DNA from: Struthidea cinerea
Lineage: Eukaryota; Chordata; Aves; Passeriformes; Corcoracidae
Assembly: GCA_013397865.1 (NCBI GenBank)
Contig: VZTI01001288.1
Span: 377,834 to 441,833, forward strand
Direction of reading: 5' to 3'
DNA: 64,000 nucleotides
The position numbers and the translations under genes were made by a program. The notes under the pieces are model-generated. The model was not told the DNA's origin. It worked only from the letters and a program-made list of their open reading frames with translations, and did not search any database. The first letter of the stretch is position 1. Each line of letters opens with the position of its first letter. Shown piece after piece: positions 36,301 through 47,581 of the stretch.

Positions 36301-38447
36301 TAAATAATGTAATACTACTCTTGTGAATCACTGCTACACTGTGGGAGTAAATACACAGAGGAGTAAATATTACACAATATTGCATTTGGAAGGAACTTTT
36401 CCGAAACAAAAGAACCTAGCCTGCCACTGGAGCTCCTCAGAGTTGGGTCCTCTGCGTCCTCAGCAGTGAGTGGCTGCAGACGTGTCTCGGCATCTGTCAT
36501 GTGTGTTATTAACCCAACCTGGAGCCCATCCCAGCCAAACTCCCCTGCTCTCCTGGCTACACAAGCACCAGCCAGAGCCTAGCAAGCACTTGCCATGGTT
36601 TTGATGTACAGCCATAACCCAGGTTCGCCTGGTTTGCAAATCACAGTGAACTCCAAGCTGTCCTTGGATGAGTCTCATGTTTCCCACCACCCAACAATAA
36701 CATTAATCCACTTTAAAAGCTGCAGTCTTTACCACACATACACAAAAAACCCCAATCATCCTCTTGATTTTGGTTTTTTTATCCCTTTGTGCAATAGTAG
36801 TGTATCCCAGAGCTAAAAGCCGTGTTTGCTTCCAGGAAACAGCAACTACAAAAAGTCTAAATTGAATTAATTAATTCCATGTGCATATCTGAAAGGACAT
36901 TCATCTCAGCAGCTGATTGATGTGCTGCTCAGTGAAACCTGCTGTGGGCACAGCCTTCTGGGCTGGGGCTTCTCCTGTGTGCTCCCTGTGCCTTAGACAC
37001 CATAAATGCTGCTGGGGCATGTCAGAAAAGAGATTCTGAGTCCTGGAAACATGGACATGGGAGGGAAAACCCTGCTGAGGCACTAAGTGCATAACTGCTG
37101 GGTCCTCAGCTGCCTCAGTCCTGCCTGGGCTCCTCTGCATAGCAGAGCAGGCAGCCCAAGGAAATGCCTAAAGAGTGAAGCTGAGTTTTGGGATTCACCA
37201 AGGTGAGATGCTTTTAGGGTGATGGGGAAAACTGATGCACACACGGAAGCGTGCATAAGAATAAAGATTACACCTGCAACTGTATCAGGTGGGAGGAAAA
37301 TGAAAGGCAAAGAGCCAAGATCAAGACAAAAAAGGTGCTTCCCTGTGGTGTAACGTGTGCAATTAGGTCAGTGTGAAAGGTAGCAGGTGAGGACCTATCT
37401 TGCTGTGAAATGCAAAGAAACCCTAAAAGCCCAGTAAACCATTCCCATATGACAGCCCCTAAATTCCGAGACATGACCCACGTTCTGTCTTCAAAGATAC
37501 ATCTGTGGCGTGCACGAGCCTTTCTCTGCCTGTCACCATCCTTGGAAAATCCGTGTCAAGCCAGCCGCGATGCTCTCGTCGGGAATGTGTTTGCGTGCCG
37601 CGTTCCCACACAGGAGAAAAGCATTTTTGGGAGGCCAGGGCAGAACACAGGATGAAAGCAGTCCAAGAGCAGAAGTCACGAACCCACGCTGGTCCACCAC
37701 TAAGTAATCTGTACTGCTGGGGGTTCACTTCTCCATGAACCACCCCCTAATTAATGCAGACGGGCCCTGCTCTGATTCCATGCCTGCCTCTCAGCCCCAG
37801 CCCAATCCTGCTCCCTCAGACATCGCTGCCATTCATTTCAGCAACAGCGGGATTGGACCACAAATATCCACCTCCACCTGGCCTTCAACATGTGGGAGAG
37901 TTGAAGCTGCTCTGCCTCTGGTTTTGCTCTTTTCCCTCCCCTGCCAGAAGGCCAGAAAGTTGCACCTGGAATGCCAGCAAGAGCCGCTGCACGTGCCACG
38001 CACAGCCCTCAGCATGAAAATGCAGGAAGGGCATTTTAAGGGAGGTTTAATGAGAGTATAATGAGGGGTTTCCAGCATTAATGACACGGGGAAGGTTTTG
38101 GATGGAACCAGAAGCGTGCTGCGTTTTCCAGCGATGCGCCTGCCGCGCTCCACGGAAAACCAGCCCGAGCCCAAACTCTGCCGCCCCTGCTTTGATGTGG
38201 GTGAGCAATGAGCCCACAATTTCTCCTGCCGTGGCCATCCAGCACTACCAGCAGCAGCATTCGCAGATGTCCCCTTTACTTCTTCCAGTTCCACATTTGG
38301 AGGAATCTCTCCAGTTTCAGGTGGCAGCAAGGGAGTGTTTGGCACAAGGGATGGCGGTCAAAGCCCTGACCGTGGTCTTCAGCCCCCCACACCTCAATTG
38401 AAACCACTTTGCTGCTCCCTAGCACCCTGCAGTGTCAGTTTACAGTC

Positions 38448-39166
38448 CTCTTCTCTTCTCTTCTCTTCTCTTCTCTTCTCTTCTCTTCTCTTCTCTTCTC
38501 TTCTCTTCTCTTCTCTTCTCTTCTCTTCTCTTCTCTTCTCTTCTCTTCTCTTCTCTTCTCTTCTCTTCTCTTCTCTTCTCTTCTCTTCTCTTCTCTTCTC
38601 TTCTCTTCTCTTCTCTTCTCTTCTCTTCTCTTCTCTTCTCTTCTCTTCTCTTCTCTTCTCTTCTCTTCTCTTCTCTTCTCTTCTCTTCTCTTCTCTTCTC
38701 TTCTCTTCTCTTCTCTTCTCTTCTCTTCTCTTCTCTTCTCTTCTCTTCTCTTCTCTTCTCTTCTCTTCTCTTCTCTTCTCTTCTCTTCTCTTCTCTTCTC
38801 TTCTCTTCTCTTCTCTTCTCTTCTCTTCTCTTCTCTTCTCTTCTCTTCTCTTCTCTTCTCTTCTCTTCTCTTCTCTTCTCTTCTCTTCTCTTCTCTTCTC
38901 TTCTCTTCTCTTCTCTTCTCTTCTCTTCTCTTCTCTTCTCTTCTCTTCTCTTCTCTTCTCTTCTCTTCTCTTCTCTTCTCTTCTCTTCTCTTCTCTTCTC
39001 TTCTCTTCTCTTCTCTTCTCTTCTCTTCTCTTCTCTTCTCTTCTCTTCTCTTCTCTTCTCTTCTCTTCTCTTCTCTTCTCTTCTCTTCTCTTCTCTTCTC
39101 TTCTCTTCTCTTCTCTTCTCTTCTCTTCTCTTCTCTTCTCTTCTCTTCTCTTCTCTTCTCTTCTCT
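38448..39166. repeat. (TTCTC)n: about 144 uninterrupted units
   Basis: A 719-bp tandem array of the pentamer TTCTC (GAGAA on the other strand) shows no substitution, insertion or deletion anywhere. The plus strand is all pyrimidine and the minus strand all purine. The unit contains no stop codon in any frame, so all six frames are open across it, reading Leu-Leu-Phe-Ser-Ser on plus and Arg-Glu-Glu-Lys-Arg on minus. Open frames of 245-277 codons here are therefore a by-product, not genes. It starts after TTTACAGTC and ends at an AATTTTTTC junction. Perfect length and purity imply recent expansion, or a consensus imposed by assembly. Confidence 0.99.
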
Positions 39167-39842
39167 AATTTTTTCAAAATACAGTAATATTTGTAGAACT
39201 TGGTTCGATGAGCAAAACCATTTGTTTTCCTGATTCTGGTCTTCCACAGAAGGACGTGAGGGGGGTTGTCTGCACAGCTGCAGCCAGATCTGAATTGTCT
39301 TTCATTTCAAACCACATCATGAAACAATAAAATGGGTTTGTTGAAAGAATAGAGTCCAACAATCTCCACGAAGGCGGCTCGTTAGGGCCAATGTGCCTTT
39401 CTCAGAGGCATTGACACAGAGCAGCTTGAGCAAAGTCCAATTGGGGTGAATTGGTGTGAATTCTGTGTGACTGTTGAAAAAATTGACTCAAAATGGGTGG
39501 TTTTCTTCTGCCTGCAAATGGCATTTTCCCTTCTCTAAAATCACTTTTGCTACAACCTCCCACTGAAACGTGTTTGGCGTTTGATTGTAGATGTATTGAG
39601 TGTTTAAAAGCAGCTGATTTAGTTGAATTAGTTCTATTGAGATTTAGCAAATTTATAACAAATATCTCAGTTCTTTCTTGCTGAATTTAAATGAAACCAA
39701 GGGTGTCGTATTCTCTGCCCTGTTATGATGGCAGGAAAAAGGAATAAACACAGCCAGATACAGGCCCAAAAGTTTCTGATACATTTTAGACAGTTTCTGG
39801 CCAGATTTTCGTTCCATTTCACCTGGTTTTTGCATCCCAGAA
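39167..39842. other. Unique non-coding sequence, no gene recognised
   Basis: A/T-rich unique sequence between the pentamer array and the LTR candidate. Open frames are under 85 codons. No repeat was recognised. Confidence 0.5.
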
Positions 39843-39847
39843 GCCAG
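39843..39847. repeat. Candidate left target-site duplication, GCCAG
   Basis: GCCAG here matches GCCAG at 40,110-40,114, on either side of the LTR-like unit. AGCCAG (6 bp) also matches if the terminal base is counted differently. Confidence 0.5.
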
Positions 39848-40109
39848 TAAAGAAAAGTCTTTATATGAGAGAGCAGATCAAGCCTGGGTTAAAGAACCAG
39901 ATGCCATTTATTCCCAGTCTGGCAAATGACCCCAGAGTATATGGCAAAAAGTGTGAATAAAACGACACAGACCTCCTCAACAGAGACCAGTGAGTCTGTT
40001 TATTTATCCAGCTTATACAGTCCTTGTTTTATACTTGGATGCATATGAATAACAACACAATTTCAAGCCTGTGCCAGCTGGTTTGTTTAAGACTGTAACC
40101 ACTTCTACA
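39848..40109 (-). mobile_element. Probable solo LTR, short, reverse orientation
   Basis: Read on the minus strand, the unit starts TGTAGAAGTGGTTACAG. It has a TATA-like GTATAAAA (40,034-40,027), then about 25 bp further an AATAAA signal (40,004-39,999), then a T/G-rich stretch typical of U5. It ends in CTTTA; a C-to-T change would make this the expected CA. GCCAG flanks both sides. A short LTR with TATA close to AATAAA resembles avian class II (alpharetrovirus-like or ERVK-like) LTRs. The imperfect 3' terminus and its small size (262 bp) make this less certain than the 10 kb LTR. Confidence 0.55.
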
Positions 40110-40114
40110 GCCAG
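40110..40114. repeat. Candidate right target-site duplication, GCCAG
   Basis: Matches 39,843-39,847 directly outside the putative LTR terminus. Confidence 0.5.
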
Positions 40115-42141
40115 GGCACGATGAAAGGAGGGGAAACGCCTTCCCACGATGAAACCAACCCACCCACCAGTCCCCATCAGAGAGCCCTGGCTCCTCTTTC
40201 CTCACCCTCGTTCTTAATGAACCCTCTCCACTCTTTCAGGCACTTTACAGATGATGTCAAGGTACTTGAAGAGCTTTACACAAATGACAAAATATATTTT
40301 CATAATTTCCTTGTGTTTTTTTAAATGATACTTCCAGTAGATCTAAATGCTATGAACTGAATAATTTTCCCCCCATGGTTTTGCTCCTTCCTTGAACACT
40401 TTTTCCACTGCACATGCATTCAACTGGACCCATCTCCTTGTCCTCTTCCTCCTGAGCTCTGCATCTGTCTCAGGACAGGACCCTCCCATCATCTGTTGCC
40501 CCCAGATCTTTCTTTTCCAATGCCAAGCCCGGGATCCCAGCAGTGATGCTAAGCTGTAAAAATAATGACATTTTCTATTTGGCCTTTAGGAAGTCTTAGG
40601 AGGTGAGCAGCTACAGGAAAAGTGCAATTATAAATAGCTTTTACTTTTGTCAGCCGCTTTATGCAGCCACAATTTGCTGCTTTGCATTCTTTCCATCCAT
40701 GGAAGGACACATCCTTTTCCATCTCAGCCTTTCATGCCTCTAAACAAGGCAAGAGCCTTGACTCCACGTTTTTTATTCAATGTACTATATAGGCAACTTT
40801 GCCTTCCCAGCTTTCAGCAGTTTCGAGATATGGGGATTTGACCTGGACCAACAATCTCATTGTACAGGATTTGTTTTCCAGGCAATTTTTCCTGGCAAAC
40901 CCAGCAGCAGCCCAAAGCCCCAGGCCTGTCTGTAGACATTCTCTGTTCTCCTGGTCCTTGGAGAGACAGGCATCATCTGCCCTTGCAGCACAACCCATTG
41001 TGGCTTTTCTGCATCCTGGGATGGGACCAACGGGACAAGGGAGGAGATGAAACCAGCTGGGCACGACCCACCCTGGTGTCTTCCATCCACACCACGGGGG
41101 ACTGACCATGGCAAGATCATTTGGCTGAACCTGCAAGCAAAATTATTTGACTGGAATGGTTCAGTGGAGCGACACGAACAAAAAAAATGCTCTTTTTGCA
41201 CCCAACCTGGTCAGGGTAAGTCTGGGAAAAAGCATCAGAGGAATTTGCATTCACCAACGCTCATGGCCAGGAAAAAAGGCTGGATCAGAACTTTTTTGTT
41301 CCCACTTATGCCTCACTCACTAATGCAGAATTTCCAGCGTTTGCAGTACTCTGCTGTGCTATTCCACATTAGGCTAAGCTCATAATGAACGTGGTGTAAG
41401 ATGTACATGGTGCAGCCCATTATGAGCAGCTCTGATTGACGGTGCCGTGCAGTGATGACAGCTCTGTGTTTTGCTTTCATTTTTGGAGACTAAGTGGCTT
41501 ACATGTGGTCCCGTTTAAAGGATGTCTGGGTGGCAGCTGCATTCTCCTCTGTGCTTATGAGAGGGAAATGAGCTTTTCAGTCCCAAAATACTGCAAAAAA
41601 GGGATTATGTAAAAGGGCTGCATGCAGCTATTGAAGGGGGGAAAATATCCTCTCCAGACAAAGTGACTTCCTGTTTACAAAGCACAAATGTTTTGGACAT
41701 CGCTCTGAAACGCCACGCTAAATTTTTGATGCTTTCCAGAGCAGTGTCCAGCTTGGGATCAGGGCGATCTTTTGAGAGCACTGCCCTAGAAGAATGAGGC
41801 TACTTTGAGGCTGTACATCTGAAATTGATGGCCTGTTTTTCAAGTTTCAACCTCAGTTTTTAAACACGTCATGTTTTAGGGATGCTGTGCCCACAGCAGC
41901 ACCCTTCCAGTGATGGGCAGCCCATTGTCCTTGTCTGACAGGCACCCATGTGCCTGTGACTTCTTTCTTTTCCATTTCCAGACACTTTGCACTTTGGAAA
42001 CAATGCAGCACTGAAAAAGATCAAACCCATGTAAGGGTTAGGATGGGAAAAAGCAATTCTAATTTTAAATGCAGGAAAAGGGACGAGATGGTTCAGTTTC
42101 TGCACAAAAAGAGAGGAATGATACTCATCTGGGAAATTTTG
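40115..42141. other. Unique non-coding sequence, no gene recognised
   Basis: Open frames up to 119 codons on both strands, none recognised. A separated 10-bp inverted repeat lies at 41,378-41,427. The 40,550-40,670 stretch is A/T-rich and could be conserved non-coding sequence. Confidence 0.5.
41378..41427. other. 10-bp inverted repeat, 30-bp spacer
   Basis: GCTCATAATG at 41,378-41,387 and its exact reverse complement CATTATGAGC at 41,418-41,427 bracket a 30-bp spacer. Confidence 0.6.
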
Positions 42142-42390
42142 TGAGTTATGGTTCAAGTTGTGCCAGGGCAGGATTAGATTGGATATGAGGAAAAATTTCT
42201 TCACTGTAAGGGTGGTCAGGCATTGGAACACGCTGCCCAGGGAAGTGGTGGAGTCACCACCTCTGGAAGTGTTAAAAAGCTTGTGGATGTGGCACGTGGG
42301 GACACGGTTTAGCGGTGGACGTGGCAGTGTTGGGGGAATGATTAGAACAGATGATCTTAGGGGTCTTTTCCAACCTTAATGATTCTGTGT
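42142..42390 (+). mobile_element. CR1 LINE fragment, different 3' subfamily
   Basis: GAGTTATGGTTCAAGTTGTG, GATTGGATATGAGG, AAAAATTTCTTCACTGTAAG and GTCAGGCATTGGAACACGC follow in CR1 order. It then has GATGTGGCACGTGGGGACAC, GGTTTAGCGGTGGACGTGGC and GATGATCTTAGGGGTC, which the other copies here lack. This 3' block marks a different CR1 subfamily from the copies at 14.3 and 20.5 kb. The tail is short (TAATGATTCTGTG). Sense on the plus strand, about 250 bp, non-coding. Confidence 0.95.
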
Positions 42391-45300
42391 CCCATGAAAT
42401 GTCTCTCTTCATCAGGGCCGCGGGATATTTATCCTTATTACCGTGTGAGGGCACCTGAAACCCCACGTGGGAGCCAATGGTGGGAGCTATAAACACCTCC
42501 TGCAGTTCTCCCTACGGACCATGCTTGAGCAGGACCTGACAGCACAGAGCTCCTCCCTTTTCTTGGACGCTGGCAAGCAATATTTTTATCCCTTTTCCTT
42601 TTTATGGCATGGACTGTCCCCGCAACTCAGCATTCCTTCGCAGAGGGGAAGCCAAGGGCAATTGAGGGGCTCTTGGTGTGCTTTGGCACCAAAGAGCAGA
42701 GCTGAGGAGGGAGTGAATAAGCAAATGAGTCCTGCCAAGACAAGATGGTCACTGTAAGTGGAGTTGTGGCCTGCAGTGACAAAGTACAAGGAGGTTGCCA
42801 ACAGAGGGCTGACCCAGCAAAATGTTGGTTTATTTATACATTTCAGCATATGCCGAATGCGTGCACTGTGCTGTATTCCCCAGGCGGGGAGGAGAGGAGG
42901 GTGGGAGGAGAGAGGGCAAACCATGTGATGAAAAATATGCCCCGCAAAATACACATGCTAGGGCTGCACATCTGAGACCTGGACAGAGAATTCCAGGGAG
43001 AAGATCTCCCACGGGATGCCCAGAGGTCTCTACTTCCCGCTCAGGAATCAGAGGCTGACAGCTCTGAGTTGGTGGGGAGTACTGATTACATCTGGTACCC
43101 AGGAGGAAAATGGGCTCTTTATTCCTCAGTCCTTGCATCCATCCCTGGATGTGGATGTTAAATGCCACACTCCCTCCTGCACCCACCACCATCACTCAGG
43201 ACACCCCCAGATGGACTGCAAATTCTCTTCCTTGTGACCCCAAAGCTGAGCAGTTCTACTGAACCTCTGTCATTAGAGGGTCCTCATATTTGGGATAAAT
43301 TTCCTTCTCCTTTCAGACACCTCTGTCGTACAAAAGGGAGGAGATGGGGAAGGAGATTTGGTGTCTCTGCTCTGAAACCCACACCAGCTTGGATCCTGCT
43401 TCTCACATGTATAGAAGGATAAACCAGACACAGCTCGTTCCCTTTGGTATTTTTTTTTTTTTGCATTGTTGTTTTTGCTTGTTGCTGGCCTGGGTGCTCT
43501 GATAAGCTGTGTCTGTGAAGGAATTAAACATGAGAGTTTGTCTTCAGCTGGCACAAGCTGGGGTCATTCCTGTCATACATACGATGCACCTCAAATGCTC
43601 CTTAGATAGTCAGAAAACAGTGTCCACATGAGTTCATTTGCTTTTTTTTTTGTCTCTGGGCTTTTTTTCAGCACTAGAAGGCAGGCACAGAGGGGAGGAG
43701 GTCTCTCTCAGGCTCCTTGCTTCTGTCTGCTCCCTAAATAACACATTAATCACCCAGACAGTGTAACTGAACTCCAGGCTGCTGCCTTCTGCCTTGAAAA
43801 ATGCACTTCCCTCTCTGCAATAGCAGTATCTGGGAAGCAAGGCCCTTGTTGTTGTGTTTTTCTGAAATCTGACATAGTCTGGGGAGTTTCTGCTCTTGGG
43901 AGCTCTGACTGGGTCCAAGGGCTTGTCTGAGGAATGAATAAAATCTTCTCTGCTGATAAGCTGAGGAGGAGTGCAGTGCTCCATCCTCCAGCACACCTAA
44001 CCTGGGTGAACCTTGTGTTATGATATAAACAAGCCCTGCTTTGGTTCAAAGCAACTGTTTTTATTGTTTAAATTGACTTTTGACATTTTTCACCCCAGCC
44101 CCGTTGCATTGCTGCCCACGGCACCATTAAAGGGTTATCTCATTCCACTCAAGGCCACGGGGGTTTCTCGAAGTGCAGAAAATGTCAGGCAGAGATGGAT
44201 CACAAATGCTCCAAACTGAGTTTTAAGTTGTGTGTGAGGAAAACAACCCTGTTCTGACAAATCCCAGATCCGTTCTAGCAAGGTTATTGACAGAAAAGTC
44301 AAACCAAAGCACGGACAGCGCTGCATGGGGGATCTCAGAAGGGTACAACAGTGAGGGGACGACTGGCATGGCCTCAGGGTGTCCTGAGGAATTGGGGTGG
44401 CCACAGGCTGGCTGGAGCGAAGGATGATCAGGGAACCTGTCCTTCTTGCAAAAGAATCAAGAACAAAGCTGAAAATTGATTTTGAAAAATGAGTTTTCAT
44501 CCAGGTCTCAGAAAAAATAAATGGGATTAAAAAACTGCCTGCAAAAGCATTGCCTCGCTAAAAGTCTGCTGGGGTCAAGGAAAGCACATGTCTGTGTGGT
44601 GTTAGGGTGCATATCTGGTGAGAAAGGGAGATAAGGGGCAAAACGGAGAAGGAGGAGGCCCAGGGGAAATCTGGAGGCAGCCATGGGACTCTCAGGGGTC
44701 CTGTTTGCTCACGGTGATGGTGAAAGTCACTCAGCTCTCACCTTCCACCTCCCAGGCCTGCAAGTCTTAATTTAAGGTGGCAGCTAAAATTGCTTCCTCT
44801 GGACTGACAAACCCACTGAGCTCCAGGGCTGGAGGCTGAGACATTTTGCAGGGAATTGTCACTTACTGTGAGTGAAAGGCTGCTGGAGTGAGAGACGGCT
44901 GATTTGGCCTGGTGACCTTTTGCAGAAGCCAAGAAAGAAAAAACGTCAATAACAACATGGTGGCTGTAACAAAAGGAGGCAAAGGGAGGCAAATGGAAAT
45001 CTGGAAGATACCGAGTGGGTTTTCTTTGGAGAATTGCTTTCCCATGGATGCTCCTGCAGCAAGCCATCTTGCCAAGTGCCAGGTGAGCCGAGTCCTTGTG
45101 CCCTTTACAAGTGGCATGGGATGTAATGCAGGATTCCTTGAACCCTGAGTGACTCTGACACTGTCCTGGGGATGCTGAGGAGACAGCAGGGAGGTGTGCA
45201 AGGAAAGCCCAGTGTTCAGGTGCACACACATACACTTGTCTGTTGTCACAAACCATGACAAATCTGCTTCTCAACCCCACCAAACCTGCCTCAACCAGCC

Positions 45301-47074
45301 TGCATTTGCCTCTGAGCATGGAGAGATGGCTCAGTGGTTTTCACTGTGTCAGTGCCATTGTTCCTAATGATGTGCTGGTGAAAATCCCCCCTTCAGCCTT
45401 CTCTCTTTATGCTTAAATGGCTGCCTGGGCACTGCTGATTTTCATACTTCCAGGCTGGGAAGGCTGATCTTTGCTGATCCCAGCAGAGATCAGCACACTT
45501 GGAGGGTGCAGGGAACAGATTTTCCTCACCATTTCTTGCTTTTAACACTAAAAAACTGGAAGTTCACTGTTTCCTGCAGCCTTTCCAGGTCTGTGTTTGT
45601 GATCAGTGCTGAAGTTCATCCTGCTGAGCAATTCCACTTTGTTATTTTTAAATTCAAATACCAAAAACAACCCCCTAAAATTAATAGAGGTGACTATGTA
45701 GAGCAGGAAAGAAGACAATCCTTTCCACATTTGATGAAAATGAGACCCTTGCTCTACCAAAACTCATGGGTGTGAAGCTGGTGCTGCTGACTGAAGGTGG
45801 ATGATCTGTGTAAAGGAGCCGGCTGCACTGGAGGGTCCTTCTGCCCCAAGAATGGATTAATAACCCTATAAAAATATGGGGTTTTTTAAATTGTGCATTA
45901 GAAGAAGCTGAAACGAGCCGAAATGAACTCCGGGGAGTGCCCAGGGAGCATTCACATCCCTATGGGGTTGTGCAGCTGGCTCTTCTCACTGCCAGGAGGA
46001 AACTGGCGGCATTTATTGCTTTAGAGCAGTGTCTGCGGAGCTCCAGGTGCTGACTTGCTATGGACCCCTTGCTGCCTTGCTGGACACAGCTTCCCTGCTG
46101 TTTTCCCATCTGCTGCACGCAGACAAACAGGAATTGTTCACTCCCTCACTGCCAGCACGGGCTGCTGGCTGTGTGACGTTCCCCTGGTGCCGAGGGGCTG
46201 CGGAGCCACTCGAACCCCCCTGTGCTGTATTTGGGCACCCTCCATTTAATTCTGTGATCTGTGCAGCACCAGCACAAAGGCTGCACTCAGAGGGCCCGGG
46301 TGCTTCCCTGGCAGGGCACCTGTTGCTTAGGGTATGGCCACGCTGTCAAAAAACCCCACTAAAATGCGGTGTCACCCAACATGGGGCTGTGAGGACCTTG
46401 TTCAGAGCAGGGCTGGCAAGAGGCTGCTCCAGCTTCCAGGGAAGTGCACTGCCAGCAGACTCGCTCAGCTGTGCTGCCAAGCATGTGTTGGGATCTCCAG
46501 CAGCAGCAGAAGGGGAAGGGTGGTGCTTGCTGCTGTTCCAATCTTTTGGTTCTTGATCCAAGTTTCAGCAAAGAGGAATACCTCACATACAGGTTATTAT
46601 CACAATTTTTATTTTCTTTTCTAGAGGAAAAAGAAACAATGAAGCTTCCCTCAGCTGAGTCACAAGATGCTGGAAGTGCAGCTTTTATAATAGGCAAATA
46701 TGCAAAAATTAACAGTCTTCTCTTTTCTTAGACATTCTCATTTTTCCCAAGGCTGGTGTGGCTCAAGCCTAATTTGCCAGGGGAGAAAATGTCCAGCTCG
46801 CAGAGGCTGGAATGGCAATGCTTCCCTGAGCTCTGAGTCAGAGCCCTTGATAATAGGGGACCAATGATACGTTTGGAGCTGCGCAGCCCAGAGGCCAAGC
46901 AGCAGCTGGATTGCTCAGCTCCAAAGAAACCACTGGTTCCAGAGGGCAGCTCAGTGCTGCTGGGCAGACCACAGGCTCCTCGTGGAGCGAGCCTTGTTGT
47001 GTTGTTCAGGGGCAGACCAAATGGAAGCAGAAAGTTTCCAGGGCCCCTTCCAGAGGCCACCTCCATGGCCTCGT
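42391..47074. other. Unique non-coding sequence, no gene recognised
   Basis: Open frames up to 193 codons (44,738-45,319 minus) and 175 codons (46,029-46,556 plus) occur but show no domain I recognise. Each overlaps other open frames. Poly-T at about 43,449-43,463. No interspersed repeat was recognised. Confidence 0.5.
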
Positions 47075-47288
47075 CTTCCCTGTGAGGGTGGGGAGGTCCT
47101 GGCACGGGGTGCCCAGAGAAGCTGTGGCTGCCCCATCCCTGGCTGGAAGTGTCCAAGGCCAGGCTGGACAGGGCTTGGAGAAACCTGGGACAGTGGAAGA
47201 TGTCCCTGCTCGTGGCAGGGGGTGGAATGAGATAAGCCTTAAATTCCCTTCCAACCCAAACCATTCTGTGATTCCATGATTTTATGAT
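47075..47288 (+). mobile_element. CR1 LINE fragment, 3' end
   Basis: TTCCCTGTGAGGGTGGGGAG, GCCCAGAGAAGCTGTGGC, AGTGTCCAAGGCCAGGCTGG, ACAGGGCTTGGAGAAACC and CCAACCCAAACCATTCTGTG are in CR1 order. The copy ends with the tail GATTCCATGATTTTATGATC. It is a sense, 5'-truncated copy. It is the 3' end of one element and sits upstream of an ORF2 fragment from another. Confidence 0.95.
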
Positions 47289-47581
47289 CCTCTCCAGGAC
47301 ATCTCAGCTGCATCCACGCTAATAAATGGAACAGGACCATAACCAAGCATCCCACAGATGCCTGTGCCAGTCTGTACTTTTACAGTCCTGCTCTTCCGCC
47401 ACCACAGGGGCTGCCCAGAGCTTCTGCAGGGAGTTCAGCATGAGCAGAAGGAAGTACAAATAGTGAAGACTGGCTGTTTTCCACCTAAACTTTAGCAATG
47501 CCTTTGAGAGTTCCCCTGGAGAAGCTGGCAGCTCATGGTTTGGGTGGGTGTACTCTTTTCTCAGTAAAAATCTCACCCCAG

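Larger units (their letters stand above)
28483..38447. other. Unique non-coding sequence, no gene recognised
   Basis: Nearly 10 kb without a recognised interspersed repeat. It contains a (CAC)n run at 29,940-29,957, poly-T at 33,355-33,383 and a bipartite hairpin at 31,720-31,755. The longest non-repetitive open frame of the window, 242 codons at 30,401-31,129 minus, is listed separately. Local stop-codon density is low around 30.4-31.2 kb on both strands. Confidence 0.5.

Noticed and set aside
38448..39166. Regular repeat considered as CRISPR or satellite
   Set aside because: The unit is five bases with no spacers, so it is not CRISPR; it is a microsatellite by unit size.
38335..39247. Five open frames of 245-277 codons across the TTCTC array
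   Set aside because: They are products of a stop-free pentamer repeat, not genes.
44738..45319. 193-codon minus-strand frame from a true ATG
   Set aside because: No domain, signal or repeat recognised; an overlapping 132-codon frame on the same strand suggests local stop scarcity.
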